This document shows, one piece after another, positions 1-8,838 of a stretch of DNA of 64,000 nt. A model generated the notes under the pieces. That model did no database searches. It was not told the DNA's origin and saw only the letters and a program-made list of their open reading frames with translations. Made by a program: the position numbers and the translations under genes. Location of the stretch: NCBI GenBank assembly GCA_028688955.1, contig JAQTXD010000001.1, forward strand, positions 1-64,000, in the 5' to 3' direction. Positions within the stretch are counted from its first letter, which is position 1; each line of letters begins with the position of its first letter. The DNA is from Desulfuromonadaceae bacterium. GTDB lineage: Bacteria > Desulfobacterota > Desulfuromonadia > Geobacterales > Pseudopelobacteraceae.

Positions 1-713
1 CGAACCTGCGCATAATCACGCACACGGCGTAGCAGGCGATTGGCATTCCGTGGCGTCCCACGACTGCGGCGTGCCAGTTCAGATGCCCCGAGAGGATCAA
101 TTTCCATTCCGAGAATTCCGGATGACAGGCATATAATTGTGGAAAGCTCATCATATGTGTAAAACTCGAGTCGTGAAATAACACCAAAGCGGTCGCGAAG
201 AGGCGAAGAGAGAAGACCGGCCCGGGTTGTGGCGCCTACCAGAGTAAATCGGGGCAGATCCAGCTTGATAGAACGGGCGCTCGGCCCCTGGCCGATAATG
301 ATATCAAGCTGATAATCCTCCATCGCCGGGTAGAGTATTTCTTCAACAATATGGGATATCCGGTGGATTTCGTCGATAAAAAGAACATCATGCGGTTCAA
401 GGTTGGTAAGAATTGCAGCGAGGTCCCCCGGACGTTCAATTACAGGTCCGGACGTTGACTTGATATTTACCCCCATCTCGCAGGCGATGATGTTTGCCAG
501 TGTCGTTTTGCCGAGTCCGGGAGGACCATACAGAAGCACATGATCAAGAGCTTCCCCTCTCCCCTTGGCGGCATCTATGAACAGTCGCAGATTTCCCTTA
601 ATCTTTTCCTGACCGATATAATCGTCAAAAGAACGGGGGCGGAGCGTCGTATCAAATTGAGAGTCGTCATCCCGTCTTTCCGGGGTAACGGTACGGACAG
701 TCCGCGAGTCCAT
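1..713 (-). CDS. ruvB: Holliday junction branch migration helicase RuvB (3' part beyond window)
   Basis: RuvB is the hexameric AAA+ motor that, with RuvA, drives branch migration of Holliday junctions in recombination and repair. The translated part begins [17 protein letters not shown] and shows the family landmarks in order: the DYIGQ region, Walker [10 protein letters not shown], Walker B FIDEIHR and the sensor-1/arginine region [18 protein letters not shown], followed by [10 protein letters not shown]. About 237 codons are present, so the C-terminal winged-helix part lies to the left of the window. The ATG shares one base with the stop of hisS (TGATG), so translation is probably coupled to it. 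ruvAC are not in the window. The identification is secure; only the end is missing. Confidence 0.97.
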   Translation of the reverse strand, partial: MDSRTVRTVTPERRDDDSQFDTTLRPRSFDDYIGQEKIKGNLRLFIDAAKGRGEALDHVLLYGPPGLGKTTLANIIACEMGVNIKSTSGPVIERPGDLAAILTNLEPHDVLFIDEIHRISHIVEEILYPAMEDYQLDIIIGQGPSARSIKLDLPRFTLVGATTRAGLLSSPLRDRFGVISRLEFYTYDELSTIICLSSGILGMEIDPLGASELARRSRGTPRNANRLLRRVRDYAQV

Positions 714-1969
714 CACCCCTCCGACCTCCTGATAATTGACTGAACACCGGCAACCGACAGGGGAGCCTCAGTCTGACGTCCGTCAATCATTCGCTTTACT
801 GTGGCACGTCCTGATGCCACTTCATTTTCACCTATTACGAGGCTGTAGGACGCCTTGAGTTTGTCAGCTCGGCGCATCTGGCTTTTCAGGCTTTTCCCCT
901 CATAATCCATTTCGACGCGGATTCCGGATTTCAGCAGACCATCAAACAGGGAAAAAGCGGTGTCACGCTCCCCCTCCCCCATAGTCGCAATAAACAGGTC
1001 CGGATGGGTCGTAAAGTCCTGTTCGTTCAGCAGGAGGGCAATTCGCTCCACGCCCATCGCAAAACCGATGCCTGGAATAGCCGGGCCGCCCAACTGGGAG
1101 ATCAGACCGTCATAACGCCCTCCGGCGGCAACGGCAGATTGAGAACCAAGCAGACCGGTAACCATTTCAAATGTTGTACGGGTGTAGTAATCTAGGCCTC
1201 GAACCATACGGGCATTGATACTGTACGGAGTGGACGAAATTTTCAGATAGCGGCACACGCTGGCAAAATGATCGTCACAACCGCTGCAGAGGTGTTCCAG
1301 TACGGAAGGAGCGCCGGCAGTGGCGGCAACACAGCCGGGAACCTTGCAGTCAAGCGTGCGAAGCGGATTGGTGGCAAAACGTCGCCTGCAATCTTCACAG
1401 AGGTGCTCCATGCGCTCATCCAGATAACTTCGTAAGGCCGCACGGTAAGCAGGTCGGCATTCCGGACACCCGAGCGAGTTAATCTGAAGCGTAGGCTCCG
1501 ACAGGCCGATTTCTCGAAAAAACGATGTCAACATATTTAGAACCTGGGCATCGGCCAATGGGTCGTTGACACCGGTGATCTCCGCACCAATCTGATGAAA
1601 CTGTCGATATCGCCCCTTTTGCGGGCGTTCATAGCGAAACATCGGCCCCAGGTAATAGAGCTTTGCTACCGGATCCTGAGTGTACATTTTATGTTCTATG
1701 AATGCACGCATTACTCCGGCGGTTCCTTCCGGTCTGAGGGTCACGCTGTTTTCACCTTTATCAACAAACGTGTACATTTCTTTTTCCACGATATCGGTTG
1801 TATCACCGATAGAGCGGCAGAATAGCTCGGTTTTCTCCAGGACGGGAACCCGGATCTCACCAAAACCGTTCAATTCGAATACCCGTCGGGCTGTCTGTTC
1901 AATATGCTGCCAGCGGCCGGATTCTCCCGGCAGAATATCATTGAATCCCTTGACTGCAGTTAGTGCCAC
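713..1969 (-). CDS. hisS: Histidyl-tRNA synthetase
   Basis: Class II aminoacyl-tRNA synthetase that charges tRNA-His, 418 aa, the usual length. Visible landmarks are the N-terminal GFNDILPG, motif 2 with [16 protein letters not shown], the two histidine-specific motifs ([10 protein letters not shown] and GGRYDGL), motif 3 [15 protein letters not shown], and the C-terminal anticodon-binding domain. The insertion domain has several Cys pairs (CPEC, CEDC, CSGC), as in many bacterial HisRS. The start is GTG, preceded five bases upstream by a clear AGGTG ribosome site; no better start is in frame. It is followed directly by ruvB with a one-base overlap. A terminator-like hairpin lies upstream and belongs to the neighbouring GGDEF gene, so hisS may have its own promoter, but I could not pick one out. 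Confidence 0.97.
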   Translation of the reverse strand: MALTAVKGFNDILPGESGRWQHIEQTARRVFELNGFGEIRVPVLEKTELFCRSIGDTTDIVEKEMYTFVDKGENSVTLRPEGTAGVMRAFIEHKMYTQDPVAKLYYLGPMFRYERPQKGRYRQFHQIGAEITGVNDPLADAQVLNMLTSFFREIGLSEPTLQINSLGCPECRPAYRAALRSYLDERMEHLCEDCRRRFATNPLRTLDCKVPGCVAATAGAPSVLEHLCSGCDDHFASVCRYLKISSTPYSINARMVRGLDYYTRTTFEMVTGLLGSQSAVAAGGRYDGLISQLGGPAIPGIGFAMGVERIALLLNEQDFTTHPDLFIATMGEGERDTAFSLFDGLLKSGIRVEMDYEGKSLKSQMRRADKLKASYSLVIGENEVASGRATVKRMIDGRQTEAPLSVAGVQSIIRRSEG

Positions 1970-1996
1970 AATTCACCTCATGAGTAGTTGAAAAAC

Positions 1997-2040
1997 ACAA
2001 AAGAGCCCGGGCTGCATCTGGTAAATACAGGCCGGACTCT
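1997..2040 (-). terminator. Intrinsic terminator after the GGDEF gene
   Basis: Read on the minus strand, AGAGTCCGG pairs with CCGGGCTCT (one G-T pair) across a 21-base loop and is followed by TTTTGTGTTTTT. It lies 18 bases after the stop of the receiver-GGDEF gene and separates that gene from hisS. Confidence 0.7.
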
Positions 2041-2057
2041 AGCGTTATAGAGAGTTT

Positions 2058-3422
2058 TCAGGAAACGCCGGTTACACGCTGGATTCGGTTTTTCCCGGAT
2101 GTTTTGCCAACATACATGGCCTTGTCGGCCATTTCAAGCAGTACCTCTTTAGATGCAGCATCATCAGGGCAGCAGGCATACCCGATACTGCAGGTCAAAC
2201 GGATTACCTGCCCATCCGGGCCGGAAAATTTATGGGCCTCAACATGTCTGCGAATACGTTCAGCAACTTTTTCAGCGATATCACAGGGGGTTTCGACAAG
2301 AATAGCGGTGTATTCATCGCCGCCATAACGGATCACAATATCAACATCACGCACCGCTTTTTTGATGAGCGACCCGAATTCTGCCAGAACACGGCTGCCA
2401 ATCATATGCCCGTGACTATCGTTAACCTGCTTGAACGAATCAACGTCAATAAAAAGAACCGCCATATGCGAGGCATATCGCTCCACACGTTTCATTTCAC
2501 GTTCCAAGGCAATATCCAGATAGCGATGGTTATAAAGTCCACTTACATCATCAATGAACAGCAGATTCTTCGCATGTGAAAACGTTTCCGCATTTTCGAA
2601 AGCCTGCAGTGATTGTTCTATCAAGAAAAGAACATTTTTTTTGTATTTAGCCATATCCGGAAGAACAGAGGATGGATCGTTCAGTAGCACAATCATACCA
2701 AACGGAACAGAACGCTTGTATATCGGGACCAGTAGGGCGGAGGTAAATCCTTCTGAACTATAGGGTGCAGAAAAATGCAATTGCTGAACGGTAAATTCCT
2801 CAAAGGCCGACAAGTCAAGCCGTGACCGGATCTCCTTGGTAAGGGATCGCCCCAGTTTTGTAGAAATCCCCTTGGCTATTTTGAGCTCCAGCGTATCATC
2901 AATCATAAAAAAACCGAGCGCATTAGTCAGCCCGACTTCACGAGCAATCGCTTCAACACACAAGAGATAGAGGTGTTCGGAGTCCAGACAGCCGGCGATT
3001 GCCTGGCTTGCACGAAACAGTGAAAGCATATTTTTCAGTTCTTCGTTTTCATCAAGAAGACGACGTTGCTGAATACACTGGGCAACAGAATGTTTGAACT
3101 CATCAGGGTTTACCGGTTTGACGAGATAGTCACGCGCCCCACGTTTCAGGGCAAAAATTGCCGATTCCAGATTCGCGTTTCCGGTAACCATTATGACATC
3201 AACAGTAGGGTGACTCTCACGAACACGGGAAAGGATCTCAAGGCCACTGATATCAGGCATGACCAGATCGGTTATGACAAGCGAATACTGACCCTTTGAA
3301 AGCAATTCGAGGCCATCGTTGCCGCAGGAGGCGGTCTCAACACGATACCCTTCAACCTCCAGCAGGTTGGAAAACATCTCTCGAAAAAAACGGTCATCTT
3401 CAACCAGCAGGATTGAGTCCAT
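2058..3422 (-). CDS. Receiver-GAF-GGDEF response regulator with the Hypr (cGAMP synthase) signature
   Basis: 454 aa. Residues 1-120 are a receiver domain (acidic pocket EDD 8-10, phospho-acceptor D52, K102). Residues 130-275 look like a divergent GAF region, and 285-450 are a GGDEF cyclase domain. The metal/guanine region reads FKQVND (N334) and GHMIGS (338-343), so the Asp that normally contacts the second guanine is Ser343. This Asp-to-Ser change is the signature of Hypr GGDEF enzymes, known from Geobacter GacA, which has a receiver plus a GGDEF domain and makes 3',3'-cGAMP along with some c-di-GMP. The active motif is GGDEY rather than GGDEF (367-371), and an RxxD inhibitory site (RDVD 358-361) is kept. 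Phosphorylation of D52 by an unlinked kinase would be expected to switch it on. cGAMP synthesis is inferred from the signature residue, not shown. Only a weak ribosome site (TGGA) precedes the ATG. Confidence 0.85.
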   Translation of the reverse strand: MDSILLVEDDRFFREMFSNLLEVEGYRVETASCGNDGLELLSKGQYSLVITDLVMPDISGLEILSRVRESHPTVDVIMVTGNANLESAIFALKRGARDYLVKPVNPDEFKHSVAQCIQQRRLLDENEELKNMLSLFRASQAIAGCLDSEHLYLLCVEAIAREVGLTNALGFFMIDDTLELKIAKGISTKLGRSLTKEIRSRLDLSAFEEFTVQQLHFSAPYSSEGFTSALLVPIYKRSVPFGMIVLLNDPSSVLPDMAKYKKNVLFLIEQSLQAFENAETFSHAKNLLFIDDVSGLYNHRYLDIALEREMKRVERYASHMAVLFIDVDSFKQVNDSHGHMIGSRVLAEFGSLIKKAVRDVDIVIRYGGDEYTAILVETPCDIAEKVAERIRRHVEAHKFSGPDGQVIRLTCSIGYACCPDDAASKEVLLEMADKAMYVGKTSGKNRIQRVTGVS

Positions 3423-3466
3423 GTATCGTTGTCCAGAAAAAGAAATCGTGCAAAATAAGTACGTCC

Positions 3467-3496
3467 TATGTACTCTATTTTACTGCATTGAGTCAA
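3467..3496 (-). promoter_or_regulatory. Possible sigma70-type promoter of the Hypr GGDEF gene
   Basis: On the minus strand TTGACT is followed after 18 bases by TACATA. The -10 overlaps a small inverted repeat (AGTAC...GTACT, 3458-3474) that could be an operator. The -35 is good and the -10 poor. Confidence 0.35.
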
Positions 3497-3510
3497 CGTC
3501 ATTCCTATAA

Positions 3511-5901
3511 TTAATCAGGTTTATAGGGGGTCGAGACAGCCCAGGTATGGCCATCGGTAACAAGCTCGATCGTTCTGTCCTGATCCGTTCGATACGTACG
3601 AATACCTTTTGAACTCAAAAGATCAATAATGCGCGATGAAGGAAGACCGAATCGGTTCTCCGCAGCGACTGAAATCAGCGCAATTTCCGGATGTACTGAT
3701 TCAATGAATCTCTCTGACGTCGAGTATCGACTGCCGTGGTGCCCGACCTTAATCACGGTTGATTTCAGTTTATTTTGCCCGGCAAGCATCTGCTGTTCAG
3801 CCACAAAGCCGGCATCTGCGCAAAAGATAATACTGAAACTGCCATATTTGAGACGAAATACAAGAGATTGCTCATTGACGCTGTACTCGTCCCCGTGAGT
3901 TGAATACTGCCCTCCCTTTGCCGGTGAAAGGACCGTGATGGTTACCTGTCCCGGCAGTGCAATTTCATCTCCTGCTGCAATCGTGCGCCGTGGTATCACT
4001 CTTTTACCCAGCGCATTCAGAACGTCTGAAGAGACATCTGATCCACTCCAAAATTCACCGACCTCAAAGTTTTTTATGACAAACGGAAGACCTCCGCTAT
4101 GATCCGGATGACTATGAGTAGCGATCATCCGGTCAATTCGTCTGACATGCAAAGCACCGAGCGCCGGTGCAAGGAATCGCTGACCAAAATCGTTGCCTGT
4201 TTCATGGAGATAACCGCCACCATCCACAAGCATGTTGGAACCATCAGGAAACGTCACCAGCATAGATTCACCCTGTCCGACACTGAGCATCGTAATATGT
4301 AGCTGCCCATCAGAATGAGAGGCTGCGTACACGTGGAGAACAATGGCACATATCGGTACCAGCACCCCTGTAATCAGAAGTATAAATCTGCCCCTCAAAA
4401 ATGTCATACCTGCCATAAACATCAGAAAAAAGGATATATCCGACTTTGTGATGCCATAGAACGTAATCACCGGCAGGGAAGTACACCACATCACAAATTT
4501 GTTGGAAATAGCGACGAGTGATGCGGCAGGCCAGAGAAGCAGAGACGCGAGACTCGGAAATATAACAATGAGCGGTAATGCGATAAAACCGGCCAGTACA
4601 GCACCATAGCCTAACAGAGGGACAATAATAAAATTGGTTATAATTCCGTTGAGCGAAGCAATGTTAAAAGTAAACAGCACGGGCAGAAGTGTTACGCACG
4701 ATGCGGCAATTGATACAGCGATAAATTGAACCAAACCTCGTACCACCCGAGATTTGATCGTGGCGGTATTTTTCATGATTACCGGGACAACCAGTAAAAT
4801 TCCCCATAAAGACAGAAAAGAGAGTTGAAATGACACGTCAAACAAGGTAGGCGGATATATGGCGACTAAAGCAAAGGCCGCCAGCAGAAGCGTATTAATT
4901 GCATCATGTTCCCGCTCTACACAGAGAGCTGCCGCAAAAACTGTCAGCATGATCACTGAACGCGCTGTCGCCGGTGCATTGCCAGTCAATTGCAGATAAA
5001 AAAGCATAATCGGAAGAGCAATCAGTATCGCAAGTGGGCGGACATTCCAGTGCAGAAGCAGGTATTCACATCGTGTCAATGTCCAGAGTAACAGTATGCT
5101 GATAGATGCAGCAATGACTCCGATGTGAAATCCGGAAATTGAAAGGATGTGATTCACGCCTGCCCGTGTGTATGCATCGGCCAGATCACGGGGTATTCTT
5201 CTTTGATCACCTATAAGCAGTGCAGTTAATACTGAAGAGTTCCGCTCATCCGGGATTGAGTGACGGATTGAGTCTCCCAGAGCTCGAGCCCATTTATCTA
5301 TGGTACGCTGCGTGGTTTCAACGGCGGCTGCACGAATGAGAACGATATCGTTTTGAGTGTTAACACGACCAATTGCTGATACTCCCCTGTACGCAAGGTA
5401 ACGGGAATAATCAAATTCACCCGGCAGACCGAGTCGATGCGGCACGGTAACCCGGGAGAGAAAGCGGATGCGGTCACCACGTGTCAGCGTTACATCTCCC
5501 TCGCTGACGTGCAGCAGTAAAAGGCCGGTCACCGGTGTAGGACGATCACCGCTGAATAGACGTTCCACTTGGACGGTAACGCGACTTCCATCGGGAGAAA
5601 TTGATGGTCGTTCTGAAATAACCCCTTCAATTACTATTGGACTCTCGGAAAGTGATTTTTGAATTGAGAAGGGAGTCAGTTCAGGAGACACCCAGGGCTG
5701 CAGGGCGTAGTGCCCCCAGAGAAAGTAAAATAACGACGTACAGATGGCAAACAAAGTCAAATTAGACAGGAAGCATGACAGTACCAGACATAAAAAAACG
5801 GCCAGTACAGCGGTGAACCCACAATAGGAGCCGTTGAAGGTAAACAGCAGCATTCCGGCCGTCATACACACAAAAGGTATCAGAAACGGCCAACGCCGCA
5901 T
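3511..5901 (-). CDS. comEC: ComEC/Rec2-family DNA uptake channel
   Basis: Large polytopic inner-membrane protein, about 796 aa, with the three-part ComEC layout: an N-terminal hydrophobic and OB-like region (roughly 1-200), the Competence domain with many membrane segments (about 220-510), and a C-terminal metallo-beta-lactamase-like domain. That last domain carries the metal-binding THSHPDHSGG near residue 595 and GHHGSRYSTS near 720. ComEC moves single-stranded DNA across the inner membrane in competent bacteria, and the lactamase-like domain has been proposed to be the nuclease. Other competence genes are not nearby, so activity here is inferred from family. The start is uncertain: ATG at 5901 begins a natural membrane segment (MRRWPFLIPF), an in-frame TTG lies at 5913, and neither has a clear ribosome site. 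Confidence 0.9.
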   Translation of the reverse strand: MRRWPFLIPFVCMTAGMLLFTFNGSYCGFTAVLAVFLCLVLSCFLSNLTLFAICTSLFYFLWGHYALQPWVSPELTPFSIQKSLSESPIVIEGVISERPSISPDGSRVTVQVERLFSGDRPTPVTGLLLLHVSEGDVTLTRGDRIRFLSRVTVPHRLGLPGEFDYSRYLAYRGVSAIGRVNTQNDIVLIRAAAVETTQRTIDKWARALGDSIRHSIPDERNSSVLTALLIGDQRRIPRDLADAYTRAGVNHILSISGFHIGVIAASISILLLWTLTRCEYLLLHWNVRPLAILIALPIMLFYLQLTGNAPATARSVIMLTVFAAALCVEREHDAINTLLLAAFALVAIYPPTLFDVSFQLSFLSLWGILLVVPVIMKNTATIKSRVVRGLVQFIAVSIAASCVTLLPVLFTFNIASLNGIITNFIIVPLLGYGAVLAGFIALPLIVIFPSLASLLLWPAASLVAISNKFVMWCTSLPVITFYGITKSDISFFLMFMAGMTFLRGRFILLITGVLVPICAIVLHVYAASHSDGQLHITMLSVGQGESMLVTFPDGSNMLVDGGGYLHETGNDFGQRFLAPALGALHVRRIDRMIATHSHPDHSGGLPFVIKNFEVGEFWSGSDVSSDVLNALGKRVIPRRTIAAGDEIALPGQVTITVLSPAKGGQYSTHGDEYSVNEQSLVFRLKYGSFSIIFCADAGFVAEQQMLAGQNKLKSTVIKVGHHGSRYSTSERFIESVHPEIALISVAAENRFGLPSSRIIDLLSSKGIRTYRTDQDRTIELVTDGHTWAVSTPYKPD

Positions 5902-6085
5902 CAAGATTGCCAATTAATCACGAAATGAGAAACTTTTCCGGATGTGCATCAGTAATGCTGCCGCCACATCTAACCTAAGCATATTAAAGAGAAAGAAGAG
6001 AAGCATGAATCCCCCCGACTTACTTAATTTTTGTTTAAAAAGTAAGCATCAAACTTTTTTTCACGTATATCATAGCCCAAGCGAC

Positions 6086-6114
6086 TTGAAAACAGAGCAA
6101 TTGGGTGGTAGAAG
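6086..6114 (+). promoter_or_regulatory. Possible promoter of the HD-GYP gene
   Basis: TTGAAA and TAGAAG are separated by 17 bases, about 75 bases before the ATG at 6191. The rest of the 280-base gap between comEC and this gene is AT-rich. It holds a weak inverted repeat CTTACTT (6019-6025) / AAGTAAG (6040-6046), and I see no gene in it. Confidence 0.4.
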
Positions 6115-6190
6115 ATTAAGGTCTGACAGATTCATCCTTAAATAATTATCTCGCTCAACCGGACCAGACCATGCGCAGGGATCAAAGTAC

Positions 6191-7237
6191 ATGAAAGAGC
6201 ATATTCTTATCGTTGATGATGAAGAGATGATTCGGGATTTGCTTTCCGCTGCCTTAACGCAGGATGGGTATGTTTGTCATCAGTCTTCAAATGTTGATGA
6301 GGCATTTGTATTAATGAGTGAGCAGCCTGTTGACCTCGTCATTTCCGACATCATGATGCCAGGCAGAAGCGGCGTCGAACTCCTGCGTGACCTGAAAAAA
6401 ATAAACCCGGATATTTCTGTGCTGATGATTACCGGACTCTCCGATATGAACACTGCAATGGAGTGCGTACATCTTGGCGCTGATGATTATATCACCAAGC
6501 CGTTTGGAATCAATCGCGTCATATTGACCGTAAAGAACCTCATTGAACGGCGGTGCCTTGCTCTTGAAAAGAAGAATTATCAGGTTAGTCTTGAGTTCAA
6601 GGTAATGGAACAGACATCCCAGATCCGAAAGACCATGGATGAGCTTTCCAACGCATATGACAACACCCTGACAGCATTGGTGAAGGCTCTTGATGCCCGC
6701 GAAAAGGAGGTTGGTTCACATTCGGAACGGGTTATGAATTATGCCTCTTTTCTGGGGGGTAAAGTTGGAATATCCGGCAGGGAACTTCAGGAACTCTCAA
6801 AAGGCGCACTGCTTCACGATATCGGGAAAATCGGTATTTCTGATAATATACTGCTCAAACCAGGTCCGCTTGATGATGACGAATGGGTCGAGATGCGCAA
6901 ACACCCACAGGTTGGATATGCCATTCTATCAGAAATCGACTTCCTGAAAATACCGGCCGATATCATTCTCAGCCACCATGAACGCTTTGATGGATCCGGC
7001 TACCCGAAAAAACTCGTTGGGGAACAGATTCCAATCGGCTCACGGATCTTTGCGCTTGTCGACACTCTCGATGCTATGACGTCTGATCGCCCCTACCGAA
7101 AAGCGCTTCCCTTTTCAGCTGTTGCAGCCGAAGTTCTTAAATACAGGGGAAGTCAATTTGACCCCGCCATCGTTGATCTGTTTCTTGCAATACCCCGTAA
7201 TCACTGGGAAGAATGCGCAGGTAAACATTTTTTATAA
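6191..7237 (+). CDS. Receiver-HD-GYP cyclic dinucleotide phosphodiesterase
   Basis: 348 aa. Receiver domain at 1-120 with acidic residues DDEE (9-12), phospho-acceptor D53 and K103, then a helical linker (130-165) and an HD-GYP domain (165-330). The metal-ligand motif HD is present in LLHDIGKI (209-210), a second His pair in SHHERFDG (262-263), and the GYP motif as GSGYPKKLVGEQIP (268-281). HD-GYP enzymes hydrolyse c-di-GMP, and some prefer 3',3'-cGAMP. The family cannot be told apart by eye at that level. It lies only a few kilobases from a Hypr GGDEF protein, so a cGAMP role is worth considering. AGGGA about 8 bases upstream supports the ATG. The gene is alone on the plus strand, between comEC and the convergent fbp operon. 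Confidence 0.92.
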   Translation: MKEHILIVDDEEMIRDLLSAALTQDGYVCHQSSNVDEAFVLMSEQPVDLVISDIMMPGRSGVELLRDLKKINPDISVLMITGLSDMNTAMECVHLGADDYITKPFGINRVILTVKNLIERRCLALEKKNYQVSLEFKVMEQTSQIRKTMDELSNAYDNTLTALVKALDAREKEVGSHSERVMNYASFLGGKVGISGRELQELSKGALLHDIGKIGISDNILLKPGPLDDDEWVEMRKHPQVGYAILSEIDFLKIPADIILSHHERFDGSGYPKKLVGEQIPIGSRIFALVDTLDAMTSDRPYRKALPFSAVAAEVLKYRGSQFDPAIVDLFLAIPRNHWEECAGKHFL

Positions 7238-7241
7238 CAAT

Positions 7242-7267
7242 CAGGGCTCAGACAAGTCTGAACCCTG
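7242..7267. terminator. Hairpin between convergent genes
   Basis: CAGGGCTCAGAC and GTCTGAACCCTG form a 12-bp stem with one mismatch and a two-base loop, just after the HD-GYP stop. There is no good T-run on either strand directly after it, so termination is likely but not proven. Confidence 0.45.
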
Positions 7268-7308
7268 TGGTAATCCTATCCGCCTAATATTAATCACTGT
7301 CAGTTTTT

Positions 7309-7608
7309 TTACTCGTAATCCTCATCACTATCATCAACGACATCATCCCGCTCTTCATCATATCCGTCGAAGCCGCCACTTTCGTCCGCTTCCCCATCTT
7401 CCTCATCAAGTCTAGAGAGTTCAGGAACCCTGAGTTCAGCTTCTGAAATTTTTTCAAAACTTTCCAGCATCATGGGGTCAGTACAGAAACGACCGTTCCT
7501 GAAGTGGCATGAGTCAAGATCACACAGATCAAAAAGTTGAATTTCACCACAGAGACGTTGAGGCAGTTCGGCTGTCTGGTCGTCTGTTATCTTGCTGGAA
7601 TCTTGCAT
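7309..7608 (-). CDS. Small acidic four-cysteine protein, unknown
   Basis: 99 aa that I cannot assign to a named family. The first half holds four Cys (C20, C29, C34, C42; spacing C-x8-C-x4-C-x7-C) around CGEIQLFDLCDLDSC and GRFCTDP, which could bind metal. The last 30 residues are almost all Asp, Glu, Gly and Ser. No signal peptide or membrane segment. The ATG follows a GAGG ribosome site that lies in the 12-base gap after the stop of fbp, so it is probably the second gene of an fbp operon. The spacing and ribosome site argue that it is real. Confidence 0.72.
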   Translation of the reverse strand: MQDSSKITDDQTAELPQRLCGEIQLFDLCDLDSCHFRNGRFCTDPMMLESFEKISEAELRVPELSRLDEEDGEADESGGFDGYDEERDDVVDDSDEDYE

Positions 7609-7620
7609 AATAGCGCCCTC

Positions 7621-8565
7621 TTAACAGGTACCGTTGAGAAAATCAGCAGCCTTGGCAACATCTTCCTTACAACCGATATAAACCGGGCAACGCTGTTCAA
7701 GACCCTCGGGAACAATATCAAGGATCGGAATTTCACCATTTGTAGCGGCACCACCGGCCTGCTCGATCAAAAATGCCATGGGATTCAGTTCAAACAGCAA
7801 ACGCAGCTTTCCGTTCGGACAATCATTGAGCGCCGGATACATAAACACGCCCTTCCCCTTCATCAGTATTTGATTGAAATCTGGTACAAATCCACCGGAA
7901 TAACGTAGTTTTGCCCCCTTGTTTTCCAAATACTGTATAAAACGTTCATTTCCCTCACTGTACTTTTTCCGCAATCCGCCGGGAGAATAAATGTTTCCTG
8001 AAGGCGACATCTGAATGTTTTCTCTGGTAAGCGTATATTCCATCAACTGATTCATCGTAAATTCGTAAACGCCCTTACCGACGGAGTACACCAAAGATAC
8101 TCGAGGTCCATACAGAATATAGATCGAACCGACCATTTTCCGCCCCGGTTGAAGCAGGTCGTTCCCCTGGTAAATACCGACAATTGTGCCGACAGCCAAA
8201 TTTACATCAACCAGAGAGGAGCCATCCAATGGGTCGTAAGCAACTGAAAACATCCCTTGCGGGTTGCTCGTTACCTGGAATATTTCTTCCATCTCTTCTG
8301 ACGCTATATTGCAGACAACGCCTGAATGTTGCAGGCGCTTGCGCATTATACGGTCAGAAAGGACATCAAGTGCAAGCTGTTCTTCACCGTACAGATTGGA
8401 AGTTCCGGCAACGCCCAGGTCCCCGGTTCGAACAGCATTGATTACATATTTGCTGGCTTCTGCAATTTCACAGATAAGATGCACAAGGTTGCCGCTGATG
8501 TTTTGATCACGCAGATGCTGACGAAGATCAATTTGAAATTTTGTCTTGCCTGCTACGCTGGCCAT
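7621..8565 (-). CDS. fbp: Class I fructose-1,6-bisphosphatase
   Basis: Hydrolyses fructose 1,6-bisphosphate to fructose 6-phosphate, the committed step of gluconeogenesis, needed by organisms growing on acetate or other non-sugars. 314 aa, cytosolic. The metal/phosphate motif YDPLDGSSLVDVN is clear, as are the upstream acidic EEME, the sugar-phosphate region RYSGGFVPDFNQ and the C-terminal GKLRLLFELNPMAFLIEQAGG. A strong GGAGG site precedes the ATG. Promoter-like boxes lie 40-70 bases upstream. A small acidic protein follows in the same operon. Confidence 0.95.
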   Translation of the reverse strand: MASVAGKTKFQIDLRQHLRDQNISGNLVHLICEIAEASKYVINAVRTGDLGVAGTSNLYGEEQLALDVLSDRIMRKRLQHSGVVCNIASEEMEEIFQVTSNPQGMFSVAYDPLDGSSLVDVNLAVGTIVGIYQGNDLLQPGRKMVGSIYILYGPRVSLVYSVGKGVYEFTMNQLMEYTLTRENIQMSPSGNIYSPGGLRKKYSEGNERFIQYLENKGAKLRYSGGFVPDFNQILMKGKGVFMYPALNDCPNGKLRLLFELNPMAFLIEQAGGAATNGEIPILDIVPEGLEQRCPVYIGCKEDVAKAADFLNGTC

Positions 8566-8606
8566 ACTTCCTCCAAGCTGAATGTAATGGGTCTTCCGTT
8601 CCGACG

Positions 8607-8635
8607 AACATACTGAAAAGTGGCATTTTTAGCAA
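8607..8635 (-). promoter_or_regulatory. Likely promoter of fbp
   Basis: On the minus strand TTGCTA and TATGTT are separated by 17 bases, with the -10 about 42 bases before the fbp ATG. The remaining bases up to 8838 are AT-rich and show no gene. Confidence 0.5.
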
Positions 8636-8838
8636 GATTAAAAAAATATATTTATTACTGATGCCAGCACCTTTAATTTGGTACCATACAATATAACAAC
8701 ATGAATTTGTAACATCTTATAATTTTTTTCAGGGACAGGATCAAGAGTAGAATGCCGTTTAATAACGCTTGAGATATACTTTAATTCTGCTACCCTTGCA
8801 CAATGTTCATTTCCAACCCTGATAAACAGGATCATGCC

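Noticed and set aside
5942-6145. 67-aa plus-strand frame in the comEC/HD-GYP gap
   Set aside because: No ribosome site, no hydrophobic or motif pattern, and it covers the proposed promoter.
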